Source: Pohlia nutans (lineage: Eukaryota; Streptophyta; Bryopsida; Bryales; Mniaceae). Taken from it: a stretch of DNA of 64,000 nt. Shown here one piece after another: positions 45,690 through 55,441 of the stretch (position 1 is the stretch's first letter; the number at the start of each line of letters is the position of its first letter). Both the position numbers and the translations under genes were made by a program. The notes under the pieces are model-generated. The model saw only the letters and a list, made by a program, of their open reading frames with translations, searched no databases and was not told where the DNA came from. Location: NCBI GenBank assembly GCA_022496805.1, contig CM040085.1, positions 30,719,811 to 30,783,810 on the forward strand, read 5' to 3'.

Positions 45690-45793
45690 CCTACCAAGCT
45701 AGGCTAAGGCAAGGGCGGGGGCCAAGGGGTTTGATCCTTGAACCTCTTAGCTCCCGCATGGAGGCCTTAGCCACTAAACCACCATTCCACACA
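45690..45793 (-). repeat. Possible tRNA-derived SINE head
   Basis: On the minus strand TGGTTTAGTGGCTAAGG resembles a pol III A-box and GGTTCAAGGATCAAACCCC a B-box, about 35 bp apart, in tRNA order. It sits between the repeat array and the inner CACTA element. There is no clear 3' tail or target duplication, so this is tentative. Confidence 0.4.
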
Positions 45794-46162
45794 TGACACT
45801 ACAAGGAAATGGTTGTCAAAATGACTGAAAGTTGACAAAAAATTGTCCGAAATGACGAATGCTGTATTTTGGACCCCAACTTCTGTCATCTCGGCAGTTT
45901 TCGAAGCTGATGACAAAATTTTGTCAACTTTTCAGTGACCATCACAGCGAGAATCTCCTACATCATAAATAACCCGACAAACTTAGCCAGTAAAACATTT
46001 CATCTTCAGTAAAAAAATAATTATAGTCTAAAGTAACTTTAGGCTCTGACACTAAATAGAATTAAGGGTGTAGTCGCAAGTACGTATCTCAACTTCATGT
46101 TATTGGTTACATGACGTTTCATGAGTTCTGACAGCTAACTGCCCTGTAAGTTTGGATCACAG

Positions 46163-46268
46163 GTTTGCTACCAAAGAAGAGGTGGTGGAGCTGAAGGGCA
46201 GAGTGGCATGTGAGATTACCAGCGCTAATAAGCTTGTCTTAACAGAACTTATTTTCGGTGGAGTCTTC
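46163..46268 (+). pseudogene. MTR4: Captured exon of an MTR4/HEN2-type RNA helicase
   Basis: After the acceptor GATCACAG the frame reads [20 protein letters not shown] then [14 protein letters not shown]. This is the conserved block at the arch/helical-domain junction of nuclear exosome helicases (MTR4/SKI2 class). Only this exon is present, inside a CACTA element, so it is a passenger. The exact 3' border (near AACGATA|GTAGGT) is uncertain. Confidence 0.7.
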
Positions 46269-46789
46269 AACGATAGTAGGTATTAAGAAGATTCTAAGAC
46301 AGCTTCACGCAATGGAGAGGAACAGAAGACATGTGTTTCTGCTACATGACATGCATCGTTGTTTCATTTTTTTACCATTGTCTGGAACCTGGACTTGTTT
46401 AGATGTGCGTATGCAATGGTCAGTCAGGATCATAGGAAACTGATAGCTAAGTGTTTTGCAGGTCATAACAGGAGTCCAGCACTTCTCAAATGTCAGACTA
46501 AACCCTTCCAAATAGCAATGATATGCGAAGGCATCGAGACAGATTCATATAAGGTAGAGGATACCATTTGCGTCGCTTAAAGTATTCTATCATACTATAT
46601 GTAGGAGTGTGATTTTTTGGAGATGTATAGAGCTGTGTAGAGATTTTAATTTTTTTTTATCGATGCGAGTGACAATAGACGACCCCATTTCCATTCAAAA
46701 TTGAGTGGCCATTGAAATTTCAGAAATGGTGTTTTTATTTTAAAGCGTTCCTGATTGTTACGGGTTTCAAAAATGTTTCGTAGGTCACC

Positions 46790-47325
46790 TCTAAATAATT
46801 CCACGACGTTGGCGCAAGTACTGGCAAAAGAGCCTAGTGAGCGTTTGGATGCGTATCAAGAGGCAGGATATCGCCAATGCCACACCGATCATGCAGTGCT
46901 AGTCAAGTGTAAGTGATTCAAATGGCCAAAATGCTCATGTGGAAGGGAAATTTTTTTAATTTTTTTGTTTTTTTTTTCAACCTTGTACTGATGAGAGCTT
47001 GTTGCTTTGCGATGTGAAGAACTCACAGTGGACAATGCACTAAAGTTCCTCCAAAACCACGTCCAGCGAGGTATACTCCTGCCCTGTTTCTCTTGCAAGT
47101 GATTACACTGGTTTTGGCTATTAGTGTGTGTGGTCAATTAGTGTCACAAGAAATTAGTGTGTGTGACACTTAGTAAATTTGACAGAAAATTTGTGTGTGA
47201 CACGATTAATTGCCCAGGGACAAGTGTTGCTCAGGGGATTGCAACCACAAGCTTGGAGACGTCAAGGAGGAGCACGAATTAGTTGATGTGTGGTGGAATA
47301 ACAGGGTATTACAGAAATTGCGCAC
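46790..47325 (+). pseudogene. Further exon-like fragments in the inner CACTA element
   Basis: Three segments look like spliced exons. The first is about 46790-46909 (..LAKEPSERLDAYQEAGYRQC.., ending near GTGTAAG). The second is about 47020-47070 (ELTVDNALKFLQNHVQR between AG and GTATAC). The third is about 47219-47308 (..CCSGDCNHKLGDVKEEHELV..). Composition and borders suggest captured host exons, but I do not recognise the genes. Confidence 0.35.
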
Positions 47326-48134
47326 ACTCTAAGGATCCAAGCTATGTAAATAGAGAGATGGTGTGCACATGGTCTAATGAGCATGTTTATAGACTTTTAA
47401 ATATACCATGTACTCACTCATACAGAGTAAATGTCAATAGAAGGATAATAGAAGGATAGTACAGGATATTGGAACAGCTGAAAATCCGTTCATAGCAGTC
47501 ATATGAGTACAAATTTATAGGCTACTTTTTGGATAATGCCACAATATGCTGCACAAAGCAAGCACAATGGTGTGAATGTACTCTAGACGCATTAATCCAC
47601 GTGGATTATAATATAACAATTTTGAAAAACCGCTGTATCTGCTCTCATTGGCTGTGAGAAAGCTACATCAGCAGAGTCCATCAAATGTGGATTAAATTAA
47701 ATAAGAAAGAAAAATAATTCCATACGTCCACATGTAAGAAAGGCAAGGGAACACCTCAAACGAAATTTCCAGGAAACTCTTACAGGCCAAAATTACCAAC
47801 GATTGACTATTGCGGAAAAAGTAAAACCAATGATGACGTGGAAGGTAAATCCACGGTGGCAATCGTTGTACAAAAAAAACCAGCTGACGTGTATTCTTGT
47901 CCGACATGACAGCCGAATCAACAAAATTTTGTCAACTACCCGTCCGAATCAGGGTCTCCTAATTGACGGGACAGTTGATAAAGTTTTGTCAAATTTCTGT
48001 CAATTAAACCACCTATGTTCTTGTAGTGTGATATGGGATTTTAAAAGTTTTGTATATAGAGGCCCCAAGTTACTCTCTAATTTCTATTTACTGTATACTA
48101 TATAATATCTACTATATACGGTATAATATTTACT

Positions 48135-48965
48135 ATGTATCGTTTACTGTCTTCTATCTACTACATACTATTTACTGTTTTTATTTACTGTTTTTTAATT
48201 ACTGTTTTTAATTACTATTTTTATTTACTGTTTTTTAATTATTGTTTTTTAATTACTGTTTTAATTACTGTTTTTTTATTTACTGTTTTTATTTACTGTT
48301 TTTTAATTACTGTTTTTATTTACTGTTTTTATTTACTTTTTTTTAATTACTGTTTTTTAATTACTGTTTTAATTACTGTTTTAATTACTGTTTTTTTATT
48401 TACTGTTTTTATTTACTGTTTTTTAATTACTGTTTTTAATTACTGTTTTCATTTACTTTAGTTTAATTAATGTTTTTAATTACTGTTTTTAATTACTATT
48501 TTATATTTACTGTTTTTTATTTACTGTTTTTATTTACTATTTTAATTATTGTTTTTAATTACTTTTTTTATTTACTTTTTTTAATCACTATTTTTAGTTA
48601 GTGTTTTTATTTACTGTTTTTATTTACTGTTTTTATTTACTGTTTTTTAATTACTATTTTTATTTACTGTTTTTATTTACTGTTTTTATTTACTGTATTT
48701 TAATTAGTGTTTTTAATTACTGTTTTCATTTACTTTATTTTAATTAATGTTTTTAATTACTGTTTTTAATTACTATTTTTTATTTACTGTTTGTTATTTA
48801 CTGTTTTTATTTACTATTTTAATTATTGTTTTTAATTACTGTTTTTATTTACTTTTTTTATTTACTTTTTTTTAATCACTATTTTTAATTATTGTTTTTA
48901 TTTACTGTTTTTATTTACTGTTTTTATTTACTGTTTTTTAATTACTGTTTTTGTTTACTGTTTTA
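48135..48965. repeat. TTTACTGTTTT repeat array
   Basis: About 830 bp of irregular tandem copies of TTTTTATTTACTGTTTT and TTTTAATTACTG. At higher order, blocks of about 200-300 bp recur (for example 48360-48540 and 48690-48830). The long open frames through it are an artefact of the repeat. Confidence 0.95.
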
Positions 48966-49138
48966 AGAGAAAACTTGTTGGTTCCAAGAGGAAAATCAAC
49001 AGGAACTTGTTGGTTCCAAGAGAAAACTTGTTGGTTCTGTGCAGATGACTAAATGTTTGCTACGTTAAACCCATTCTCTGTTGGTTTCAACAGATGTGTG
49101 TTGGTTTTGTCTTGGTTTTTACGCACTCTCTAGTAGTG

Positions 49139-50244
49139 TGACAAGCTTCATTCGAGCGTGTTCTATCTGTCAAACTAAGAAGGCCTACAATCGTACTAGC
49201 GAATTACGGCTGCTCACCAGCATTCCGGTGACAGAACCCTTTGCCCGAGTGGGGATGGACTTGATGGGCCCTCTTATCACATCATCAGAAGGACATAGGT
49301 ATGTTATAGTTGCCACTGACTACCTAACCAAGTGGGTTGAGGTGAAGGCTCTTATGTCAAAAGACTGTGAAAACATAGCACAGTTCTTTTTTGATGAAGT
49401 AATGATGCGCCATTCATCACCAGTCGAGATCTTGACGGACAATGGGACGGAGTTCTGCAACACTCTCATGGACGTTTTGGCCATCCACATACGCGTAAAA
49501 CACACCACGACGTCACCGTATCACCCACAGTACAACGGCCTCACGGAACGCTTCAATCGCACCTTGTGCTCGTTGATCGAGAAAAATGGAGAGTATGATG
49601 CATACTGGCACATGATGCTCCCCAACATCATCTTTGCGTATAACACATCAGTACATACAAGCACCAGACTATCTCCGTTCGAGCTACTATATGGGCGAAA
49701 ACCACGCTTGGCAGTGGCTCCGATACCATCAGCAACACATGTCATGGAGCCTGTGGACCTACACCAGTACCTTGATGGTATGTTGGCGCATCGCGCCATG
49801 TTACACACATATGCTCATGACAATTTATCGAGGGCACAGCGTACTCAGAAAGAAGGTCACGACAAAAGGGTGAAGCACACGAGGGCGTTCAAAGTGGGCG
49901 ACATTGTTGCTTATCGCAAAGAGAAGCGCAATGAAAAGAAGGGAAAATTCAGGGCTCGATACACAGGGCCTTACGTGATTACTGTCCAGGACGAGCGGGC
50001 CAAGAAATTTTTATTACAGCCCATACGTGATGGAGTCGAACCAATCACCTTTGCGGTACCAAGCTTTGACCTTCAGCATTGTATGCTGGACACAGATCTC
50101 ACCCATCTATCATTATGGGGTCGTGAAGTGTCATGGACTCCGTCCCATGCAACAAATGTTCATGCTGTGGTCACGATTTCGCCAAGGGGGGGTAGTCCTA
50201 CATATGTAGGGATAAGTATTGTTGATGGCCATAATCTCGGTTAG
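49139..50244 (+). pseudogene. pol: Integrase: CC half of finger, catalytic core, C-terminus
   Basis: It begins with the CC half of the zinc finger (ACSICQTKK). The DDE core follows: GMDLMGPL (first Asp), LTDNGTEF (second Asp) and NGLTERFNRTL (Glu). Then come SPFELLYGR and a basic C-terminal region with RYTGPYVI, a GPY/F-like module. The frame is open throughout and stops at TAG 50242, inside the 3' LTR. I see no chromodomain. Confidence 0.92.
50184..50192 (+). other. Polypurine tract
   Basis: AAGGGGGGG at 50184-50192, twelve bases before the TG of the 3' LTR, should prime plus-strand synthesis. The bases between it and the TG are TAGTCCTACATA. Confidence 0.65.
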
Positions 50245-50560
50245 ACCAGTAGAAACACACTTGAGCCTAACTTCCAAGGCGGAATAGCCACTTGATAACG
50301 GTCACGAAGCTTAATATAAACCCCACCCTGCCAGTATGTGGGCAGATGCTGGGACGTGTTTTTCATTCATGACTCCGCGCTCTGTTGCTACAGTATCTCT
50401 TAGCACGACCTATTCACACTGATTGCTTCGAGCCATCTCGCGTCTCCAGGCGCCTGTTCTTGCAAGGACCCTGGCAGCTTCAGCCTCTTACAGGATCACA
50501 CGCGCTACACCCTGCTTGGTGGAGTCGGAATCCTTGCAGAGGCTGGTATTTAGTCCTACA
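50205..50560 (+). repeat. 3' LTR
   Basis: It matches the 5' LTR from TGTAGGG to GGCTGGTATTT and then has AGTCCTACA, which the 5' LTR lacks. It is followed by ACATA (50561-50565). Confidence 0.9.
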
Positions 50561-50565
50561 ACATA

Positions 50566-51141
50566 TGATCTAATCAACCATTTCATAGTATGCTTTAATA
50601 CCATAATGGAGTTGTCTACAATGACTTCTAGAAATGGCACAAATTCAAAAGATTTTTTTCAATGAATAACCATATTCAATGATATTTGTAAATGAAAAAT
50701 AAAGTATATCCTTGTGATTATTATTGAAGGCCTATGTATTATAATTGGTTTCTATTGTATGTACATATAAAAAGGCTATGTCTATTTTTTAAATTAACTT
50801 GAATATGTACTATACTAGAGTTTATTTATACAAGCCTAGAATAATTTGTTGCTAAACAATTGCCACATAACTAATCACATCATCAAAGAGAAAATGGGGA
50901 CAACCACCAATATAAAGCCCTTGTATCCAATGTCAACAATTCAAACTACACTACTAATTGATTTTAGAAAGAGGAGATGTGTGACTAAACAAATAGTTGT
51001 AAAGTAATTTATGGAAGGATTTTCCAAATCAAGAGCTTAGAGGCATTTTAATGTGAATTTGCATAAAACCAACCTGTAGATTCCAAATTCATTCACCTAC
51101 ATGTACTCAAAAAGAAAAAAAAACACAACTAGTATGGTACC
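50566..51141. other. Spacer, no gene seen
   Basis: AT-rich sequence with no repeat structure that I could define. Confidence 0.4.
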
Positions 51142-51716
51142 TTAACCCCTCAAGGACCAAGGCTGATTTTCCAAGTTCTGTCAGCTCACTGTGGAATGAG
51201 TATTGATCCTCAATTCTTGAGATTTTTTGTGGTGATTCTACTCTTTGTAACGAAGATGGGATGGTAATTTTCGTACATAGGTGATGTATAAATCAAAAGA
51301 TACAATCATGCAAAGGTGAAAAACCTAACTGTGGGCAGTTCCTAAAAAATTTCATACAATGAGCTATGCATTTGAATTTTTGCACACAATGAGCTAACAC
51401 CCTCATGCACACAATTGCCAAATTCATGTTACCAAATTTGAGACTAAACTTTGCATTTTCGGCATTTTCAGAAAGTTTCAAATATGGGCAGCATGCCAAA
51501 AAAAAGGTGCAACCAACTTTGAAGCTTATAATCTTACTATTGAAGAACCCTGAACGGTTGAATATTTGTAGGTTGTAATAAAATTTAAGTTGCTTGAAAT
51601 ATCCTATGGTTGGATTGGTCAAAAAGGTCATAGATCAAAAAATATTTGTTTTTTTATGAGAAGGGGTACTTTGGAGTGTTTGGAGAGGAACATAGTTGTG
51701 GTCCTTTAGGGGTTAA
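51142..51716. mobile_element. TTAA-flanked TIR element, 575 bp
   Basis: It runs from TTAACCCCTCAAGGACCA to GTGGTCCTTTAGGGGTTAA. The ends match the family at 1520-1758. The interior differs from the 27967/36273 pair, so the family has several subgroups. Non-coding. Confidence 0.7.
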
Positions 51717-52845
51717 AGCTAGCCGTGCCATGGTTTGTATTACAATCTATGTCAATAAGATTACTTTTAGCTAGCTCCTGGCACAAACACTCTTTTTTGT
51801 TAAATTAAATATCATGATTTTCCTTCTTGCTTCTTAGTACAAACACCTCATTATTTTGTAGTAAAACTTAGAAAATGCATAGGTTTATTGCTCATATTTT
51901 TTTGTCTAAATTGACACATAGTAGTATATATACTGCCAAATTATTTTATTATTTTATTATTGGCACATACAAATTGGCGCTATTTAGGTAGTAGAAGAAT
52001 TTTAAATGCAATATTATTAGTCGGTGATTTGGTGGTGAAGTAGAATGATGATTTAAAAGGTAATTTTTTAAAGTTGCTAATAGAAATTCTTGCATTCACT
52101 TTGGTAGCAAGTTGATGTTTAACTTTGTGCTAAGTTTAGTGGTAAAGTAGGATAGTTAACTTTATGGTCTCTTTTTTTTGTTCAAAATTTTGAGACAACA
52201 AAGCTACTACCAAGACAATTTGTTTAAATTTTTTGTAATTCATATACAAATTTGTTAAAATATCATTAGCATGCTAGGGAAATGGTTTGATATGGGTACC
52301 CCAAAAAGCCCTTTTAACTCTGAAATCAACCCTTATGGCAACTTTGAATGAGTCCTTCTTTAAAATAAAATAAAATTAATTGACCGGCTGTGGTTTTGAT
52401 TTCCTACACTCATGAAGTAAACAAAAAAAATTCAAGTAAAAATTGAAGAGTTTTAAAATTTTCAAAAGAGACTTTTTGTACAAAAATTAGAACTTATCCT
52501 AGCTACTTAAAAAAATCCAAAACATTTGTTTAAAATATCCAATGATGTCATTTTGGTACCAATTTTTGATATAAAGTACATCTGGATATGTGTTATTTGA
52601 AATGATTAATTTGAAGAATTAAAAATATTATTTAGTTTGTACTACAATGCCTGCAAATGCTGATTTTTGGCAATTTTTCCCACAAAGCATAAAAACATGA
52701 AAATTAATTAATTAAATTAAAAATTCGAACTTGAATTAAATTATTTCATGTCATTTAGGTGTGGATATTTCTTTAATTAAAATGAAATAATTTTAGTAAA
52801 TTGAAGTGACCAAATTCATCAAAATTTGGAAAAACAAATATATAT
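51717..52845. other. Spacer, no gene seen
   Basis: AT-rich sequence. A short phrase near 52283-52304 (AATGGTTTGATATGGGTACC) resembles the start of dispersed block X. Otherwise featureless. Confidence 0.4.
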
Positions 52846-53443
52846 TCAAAAATATAAAATGTCCACAACCCACTCCAGATTTGGAAAATTGCAAAGATGC
52901 ATTATAAAATGTAACTAAAAGGGTTATTCTGAATTTGATGTATGAATAAAATTTGTACATTATGAATTTTAGATTCTATCCATGCAATTACCGTAGATCT
53001 ATGATTGCAATCACCAATATTTTTGTATAAAATTTGAAACTTAAAATTCAAATTCTTCTGTAATTCGATTATGAATACAATATTGACAATCTGTGAATGA
53101 TATTTGTTGTGGTGGGTTGAAATGTAATACCCTAAGTGTAGTGATTTTTGGAGATTTTTTGGTTGCTTAATTTTATGAGTTGATTTTTGCAAGAGCACTT
53201 TTAGACTAAAATCTTCAAAATTTTGGATGAATCAATACAACATGAAATGAGGCATAAAATTTTCAAAAATCATCCCCTTTCTAAAGCTAACTTCTCATAA
53301 AATCATCAATGAAGTTAACTTCCCATAAAATGTATAATAAAAAATCCACACTGTAGAAAGTGCATGACGGATGAGAAAAGAGCTTGTCATTTTGTACATC
53401 CTTCAAAAAATGGATGTTTGGGCAATTAAGGATTAAGGGTTAA
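52846..53443. mobile_element. TTAA-type element, decayed left end (empty-site copy)
   Basis: Collinear with 3021-3956 but without the nested MITE. The uninterrupted GTACATTATGAATTTT near 52957-52972 is the empty counterpart of the MITE insertion site. The right end is AAGGGTTAA. The left terminus has lost its CCCC. Confidence 0.65.
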
Positions 53444-53999
53444 TTATAACGTCAATGTAAAAAAACTTACTTATGCTACACATATTTAATATCATAGAAA
53501 ATATGTTATATGTACATTACTAAAAATACAATATTAAAAATTTATATACTTAAAATATCAGAAAAAAATTGGTAAAATTTCAAAATCAAATGTTTCTAAA
53601 ATGATAGATCTACCATTTTTATTTAAATTCCAATTATGCAAATAATTTCAAATCACCATGATCAAAATCTCCTTTTTCAACAACTACTTCCAAAAAGTTA
53701 TAAAGGTGGTATATACCATAGATAGAAGGTATGGTCGAACAAAATACATTTTTAAAATAAATACCAAAAAAAATTAGAGTAATTTTTTTTTGGTATCGTA
53801 AGAATATAAACTTGAATAATATTCATGAACAATTCAAAAAAAAAGTGCAATTAGGGGGTTAAGTGGTAAAAGGGGATCTCTGTAAAAAAATCTGACACAA
53901 GCACATTAAATGTAAAAAGAACGGTAAGTTTTCAGTTGGCACAGAGTGGCCATCATCATCATGCTGGACCCTGAAGGACGACGAACAGACTCATTCGTT
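53444..53999. other. Spacer, AT-rich
   Basis: No gene or repeat could be defined. Composition rises sharply in GC at about 54.0 kb, where the next promoter begins. Confidence 0.4.
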
Positions 54000-55441
54000 C
54001 AAATATGGATGATAAAAACCGCGCGGTTGCGATCACGCGCGCAGTTCAGTAGCGCGCGCGCAATTGCGTAGAGACCTGGCTCTGCCTCGCTTCAGTGCCT
54101 TAACGAACCAGCTTCTGCTGCACTCAAGAGCCCTTCCTCTTTGTCTTCTTCTCAACTGCTCGCCGTCACAGTCCTCATTGCATCGTTTTCACGCCATTCG
54201 GGCGGCATAATGTCCCGCGCGCTTCTTGGCCCGCGTCTCTCAAATTTCAAACGGTATCGTCAAGAATGGAGGGAGTTCTGTGAATTTGAATCGCTCTGCA
54301 TTGCCGCGCGCCTTACTTGCATTACCTGCCCTCCGTACATATCGATGCTCTCTGGGGTCCATGCACAATTGGTTTCAAGCGGATTGATTCTGTGTTTGCG
54401 GGAGCGCTGATTTTTTCATACATTGGCTATCGGTATTACGGTAGTATGAGGTACGTCTGGTTCTTTCATCAATGAGGAGATGGTCTTGAGCATTTTTCTT
54501 GTCAGGTTTATCGCTGCAGGTTCTGTAGCCTGTGATTGATCTTTTGGTTTTGGGATTCAGAAAGCTTCATTGAGGAATTTGTGCACGTTGTGGGTGATTT
54601 TGAAACGTTGAGCATCTTGGCATTTCCCGCTTAAATTAGAGAATATCTCTTAAAATTGAAGGATATTTTGGTACTGAAGATATGCTTTTCCTTGTTGTGT
54701 TGGTGATTTCTTGAGCGGCGGTGAACTTTTCCCTAGTCTGGTGAATCACTGTAGGTTCTGTTTTTGGAAGATGAGGTGAGGGTGATTTTGAAACGTGGGC
54801 ATTAGTATTGGCATTTCTCCTTGAGAGCCCGCCTTAGAGAATATCTCTTAATATTCTTGAAGGATGTTTTGGCACTCTTCAATTGCATGTCCTCTCCTAT
54901 TTTCATTCCCCCTGTCGAATTTTTTTGTTACCCCCGGCTCTAGCTGTTGCAATCCTATCCATCTCGACCTCATCATTGGCTTCAGGAATCTGTAGCAGTT
55001 CCATGGCTTTTAAGGAACAGTGATATTTGTAGAAACAGTCGTGGCTCACAAAGTGTGGGCAATGTATCCTAAAAGTTCAGCTGGTCGCTAGTACGTTTTC
55101 CTCTGTCACATGATCGCCTCTTCACTCGAACAGAATCCAAAAGAGTGTACCCCCACTAGACATTGTATGTTGCCTGGTTTTCGTGATTTTTCTCCTTTCA
55201 TAGTTGTAGTTTCTGAACGCGTTAGTAAATATAAGTTTGACAGGCACTCACTACTGAAGTATGCCTTATGCTAGGGCTTTCTGTTTAATTTCATTCAAAC
55301 TCTAAGCAGTTCCTGAACTTCGGGTGGCCATGGTAATCCTGAACCAGTGACTCTGCCTAAAGTAAACGGGGCTGACTTTCCTTCTAGGCTGCGTGCAGTT
55401 GGATTTAGAGGACGAGTAGTAAGCTGGGACGACAAACGGCA
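54000..55441 (+). promoter_or_regulatory. Promoter and 5' leader of the KASH-protein gene
   Basis: GC-rich, CG-dense sequence at 54020-54070 (GCGCGCGC runs) marks a likely transcription start region. The leader probably contains an intron ending at a pyrimidine-rich acceptor near 55399 (CTGCGTGCAG). The open frame at 54141-54410 begins at a non-ATG codon and has no features, so I treat it as leader. Confidence 0.45.

Larger units (their letters stand above)
45797..48028. mobile_element. 2.2-kb CACTA element nested in the larger one
   Basis: The left end is CACTACAAGGAAATGG and the right end is CTATGTTCTTGTAGTG. TGA flanks both sides (45794-45796 and 48029-48031). Subterminal TTGTCAAC/TGTCAAA motifs cluster at both ends, for example around 45820-45930 and 47880-48005. 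The interior holds several exon-like segments, one recognisable as MTR4. No transposase is seen. Confidence 0.88.
45331..49138. mobile_element. 3.8-kb CACTA element inserted in the integrase finger
   Basis: The left end is CACTACTAGAGAAATGG and the right end is CACTCTCTAGTAGTG, an inverted CACTACTAGAGA. TGA flanks both sides (45328-45330 and 49139-49141). Subterminal copies of TTGTTGGTTC and TTGGTTC occur at both ends, as typical of CACTA elements. It holds large blocks of an AACAGTAAATA / TTTACTGTTTT repeat and a second CACTA element at 45797-48028. No transposase is seen, so it is non-autonomous. Confidence 0.9.
38297..50560 (+). mobile_element. Ty3/gypsy LTR retrotransposon, disabled, with nested insertions
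   Basis: Two near-identical LTRs flank gag, protease, RT, RNase H and integrase in the Ty3/gypsy order. ACATA abuts both outer ends (38292-38296 and 50561-50565), a 5-bp target duplication. The ends are TGTAGG and CCTACA. By eye the LTRs differ at about 8 of 347 positions, so the insertion is not ancient. The coding region nevertheless has stops (40206, 42790, 43074, 44322), a frameshift near 42040 and four insertions (39351, 41187, 43689, 45331). It cannot make its own proteins. Removing the nested DNA leaves about 7.5 kb. I see no chromodomain in the integrase tail. Confidence 0.92.

Noticed and set aside
48135..48461. 108-codon frame rich in Phe, Leu and Tyr
   Set aside because: It is the TTTACTGTTTT array read in a stop-free frame. 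The same happens on the other strand at 45319-45654.
54141..54410. 89-codon frame upstream of the KASH gene
   Set aside because: It starts at a non-ATG codon, lacks any domain and lies in the GC-rich leader.
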